Shown here piece after piece: positions 51,080-53,024 of a DNA stretch of 53,024 bases. Within the stretch, counting starts at the first letter, position 1, and the number at the start of each line of letters is the position of its first letter. The notes below the pieces were generated by a model. It saw only the letters and a program-made list of their open reading frames with translations. It searched no databases and was not told the DNA's origin. Origin of the DNA: Nocardioides sp. Root240 (GTDB lineage: Bacteria > Actinomycetota > Actinomycetes > Propionibacteriales > Nocardioidaceae); assembly GCF_001428825.1 (NCBI RefSeq), contig NZ_LMIT01000015.1, forward strand, positions 93,655 through 146,678. Reading direction: 5' to 3'. The translations under genes were made by a program, and so were the position numbers.

Positions 51080-52042
51080 ATGGCCTCCGCTGCGACCACC
51101 ACCGCGTCACCGGTTGTGGCCATCGTCGGACCGACCGCCAGCGGCAAGACCTCGCTCTCGCTCGACCTCGCCGCCGCGCTCGGGGGCGAGGTGGTCAACA
51201 CCGACGCGATGCAGGTCTACCGGGGCATGGACATCGGTACGGCGAAGCTGCCCCCTGCCGAGCGACGAGGCATCCCCCATCACCTGCTCGACACCCTCGA
51301 CGTCCGAGAGCCGGCCACCGTCGCGCAGTTCCAGGCCTGGGCACGCGCGGCGATCGCCGACATCCGGGGCCGTGGAGCGACGCCGGTGCTGGTGGGCGGA
51401 TCGGCGCTCTACACGCGGGCGATCCTCGACCGCTTCGACTTCCCGGGCACCGACGCGGCGGTGCGCGAGCGCTACGAGGCCGAGCTCGAGGAGGTGGGCA
51501 GCGCGGTGCTGCACGCGCGCCTGCGGGAGCTGGACCCCGTGTCCGCCGAGCGGATCGAGGTGGAGAACGGGCGCCGGGTCGTGCGTGCGCTCGAGGTCAT
51601 CGAGCTCACCGGCCAGCCGTTCAGCGCCCGCCTGCCCGTCCAGGAGTACGTCGACCCGGCCACCGTCCAGGTCGGTGTCGCCATCGAGCGCGACGTCCTC
51701 GAGGAGCGGATCAGGCTGCGGGTGCGGCAGATGTTCGACGAGGGCCTGCTCGAGGAGGTCGAGCGCCTGCTGCCCGCCGGCCTGGCCGAGGGCCGCACGG
51801 CCTCCCTCGCGATCGGCTACCGCCAGGCGATGGCGGTGCTCGCGGGGGAGATGAGCCTCGACGAGGCGATCGAGCGCACGGTCATCGCGACCCGGAAGTT
51901 CGCCCGCCGCCAGATGGCGTGGTGGAGGAACGACCCCCGCATCACCTGGGTGGCCCACGACGACCCGGACCGGGTCGCCCAGGCGCTGGCTGCCGTGCGG
52001 GACGTCATGCGACCCGGTCGCCCGGACGACCGGAACGCATGA
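51080..52042 (+). CDS. miaA: tRNA dimethylallyltransferase MiaA
   Basis: This 320-residue enzyme adds the isopentenyl group to A37. It has AIVGPTASGKTSLSLDLA (P-loop), VNTDAMQVYRGMDIGTAKL, GIPHHLLDTL, VLVGGSALYTRAIL and the C-terminal ATRKFARRQMAWWRND. It supplies the substrate of MiaB. The isoprenoid precursor comes from the MEP pathway, of which ispE is in this window. Confidence 0.95.
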   Translation: MASAATTTASPVVAIVGPTASGKTSLSLDLAAALGGEVVNTDAMQVYRGMDIGTAKLPPAERRGIPHHLLDTLDVREPATVAQFQAWARAAIADIRGRGATPVLVGGSALYTRAILDRFDFPGTDAAVRERYEAELEEVGSAVLHARLRELDPVSAERIEVENGRRVVRALEVIELTGQPFSARLPVQEYVDPATVQVGVAIERDVLEERIRLRVRQMFDEGLLEEVERLLPAGLAEGRTASLAIGYRQAMAVLAGEMSLDEAIERTVIATRKFARRQMAWWRNDPRITWVAHDDPDRVAQALAAVRDVMRPGRPDDRNA

Positions 52043-52061
52043 CGCAAGGCGGGGATGGGTG

Positions 52062-52832
52062 TCAGATCAGTGCGGCGTCCAGCCCACCGTCGAGCACCAG
52101 GCCGCTGCCGCTGCAGAACCCGGCGGCGTCGCTGGCGAGGAAGGCGACCGCGTCGGCGACCTCCTGGACCGTGCCCCAACGGCCCTGCTTCATCTCGATC
52201 AGCGCGCTGAAGCCGCCCGCGGGCAGGCCGAGCGCCGCCTCGAAGTTGCCGACCTGCTCGGTGACCAGCTCGGTCTCGATGAAGCCGGGCAGCACCGCGT
52301 TCACGCGGACGCCGTGGTCGCGCAGCTCGACGGCCGCGGTCTTGGTCAGGTTCACGACACCGGCCTTCGCGGCGGCATATGACGCGATCAGGGCCGAGCC
52401 GTTGTTGGCGGTCACGGACGCGATGTTCACGATCGCCCCGCCTCCGCTGGCGATGATCGCCGGGGCGGCGTAGCGCAGCGACAGGAAGACCCCGTCGAGG
52501 TTGACCGAGGTGACCCGTCGCCACGCGGCGAGGTCGGTCTCCACGATCGGAGCGACGGTGGCGACGCCGGCGTTCGGGACCATGACGTGCAGGCCGCCGT
52601 ACGTCGCGACCGCGGTGTCGACCAGCGCCGTGACCTGGTCCTCGTCGGTCACGTCGCAGGCGACCGCGACCGCCCGGGGGAGGCTGTCGGCGGCGGCCTT
52701 CGCGGCGCCCTCGTCGATGTCGGAGACGACGACGTTCGCGCCCCGGTCGCTGAGCGTGCGGGCGATGGTGAGGCCGATGCCGCGGGCGGCTCCGGTGACG
52801 ATCGCTGTCTTGCCGGTGAAGTCCTGGGTCAT
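52062..52832 (-). CDS. Short-chain dehydrogenase/reductase
   Basis: This 256-residue oxidoreductase has TAIVTGAARGIGLTIARTLSDRGANVVVSDID (NAD site, Asp suggests NAD+), PNAGV in place of NNAG, the catalytic Ser in IVNIASVTAN, and YAAAKAG (Tyr-x3-Lys). The C terminus (LASDAAGFCSGSGLVLDGG) is family-typical. TAGCGT is 7 nt before the ATG, suggesting a leaderless transcript. Substrate unknown; it converges with miaA. Confidence 0.92.
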   Translation of the reverse strand: MTQDFTGKTAIVTGAARGIGLTIARTLSDRGANVVVSDIDEGAAKAAADSLPRAVAVACDVTDEDQVTALVDTAVATYGGLHVMVPNAGVATVAPIVETDLAAWRRVTSVNLDGVFLSLRYAAPAIIASGGGAIVNIASVTANNGSALIASYAAAKAGVVNLTKTAAVELRDHGVRVNAVLPGFIETELVTEQVGNFEAALGLPAGGFSALIEMKQGRWGTVQEVADAVAFLASDAAGFCSGSGLVLDGGLDAALI

Positions 52833-53024
52833 GCCCGGAACGCTAGGTCTGGAGCCGGTTTCGGGGCTTGGCCGTCGGAGCCAAAGTCCTGCGGCGCGCT
52901 TCGTGACCTGGGCATGATGCCCGGCTCTCGTGACAGATCCGTGGCTCCCTGTTCGGGAACTCGTCGCGGTGGCTCCTGGGGCGGCCGCGCGGTAGCCGAC
53001 CGACCCCCGGCGTCAAGGACGTCG
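52833..53024. other. Window edge, upstream of the dehydrogenase
   Basis: This GC-rich stretch has no credible gene start and no strong hairpin. It probably holds the dehydrogenase promoter and sequence of a neighbouring gene cut by the window edge. Confidence 0.4.

Overview
The window looks like a chromosome segment of a motile, high-GC actinobacterium, most likely Nocardioides or another member of the Nocardioidaceae. The pointers are very GC-rich coding DNA with dense 1-8 bp gene overlaps, a resuscitation-promoting factor, an actinobacterial protein O-mannosyltransferase, many genes that appear to be transcribed without a leader (TANNNT box 6-9 nt before the start codon), and a FliA/WhiG-type sigma factor driving flagellar genes. 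All identifications come from reading the translated sequence; no database search was run. I see no phage, transposase, CRISPR array, rRNA or tRNA.

Region 1 (1-19.6 kb) is a flagellar and chemotaxis cluster. On the minus strand, cheR-cheY-cheX-cheY-cheX-like runs away from a divergent cheB. Next come a large secreted duplicated-domain protein of unknown role, then (minus strand) fliC, fliD, fliS and a FliT-like gene, and the sigma factor fliA. On the plus strand follow flgN-flgK-flgL-fliW, csrA, and cheA-cheW-chemoreceptor. Five promoters in this block share the geometry TCA-N16-(G/A)CCGA(A/T), which fits FliA control of late flagellar and chemotaxis genes. Hook-basal-body and motor genes are not in the window.

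Region 2 (19.6-31.2 kb) is a signalling and stress block. It has a two-gene unit encoding an FHA-like/HTH protein and a membrane Ser/Thr kinase with a duplicated extracellular domain, facing a NarL/DevR-type response regulator. After that come a SigB/SigF-family sigma factor, a diiron-type redox enzyme with a CDGSH iron-sulfur partner, a PAS-ANTAR RNA-binding regulator, a short-chain dehydrogenase, small acidic and membrane proteins, a lipoprotein, a non-canonical NRAMP transporter with a PRC-barrel-like partner, and a Rho-N-like small protein. Four promoters here match the SigB pattern GNNT-N14..16-GGGTA(C/T), suggesting one general-stress regulon.

Region 3 (31.2-53 kb) is mostly housekeeping: pmt diverging from rsmI, then an alpha/beta hydrolase, tatD, rpfB, ksgA, ispE and an ABC-F ATPase; a MarR regulator divergent from a hydrolase-methyltransferase pair with a clear operator; a hotdog-fold thioesterase-like gene under a 14-bp palindrome; a glutamate-type ABC importer (gluABCD order); and miaB, peptidase E, Nudix, an MT0933-like small protein, miaA and a short-chain dehydrogenase.

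The parts that look least explained are the FHA-HTH/kinase unit with its palindromic operators, the structured 160-bp interval between fliW and csrA, the 140-bp nested palindrome between rpfB and ksgA, the secreted duplicated protein inside the motility cluster, and DevR-like palindromes placed at two flagellar promoters.
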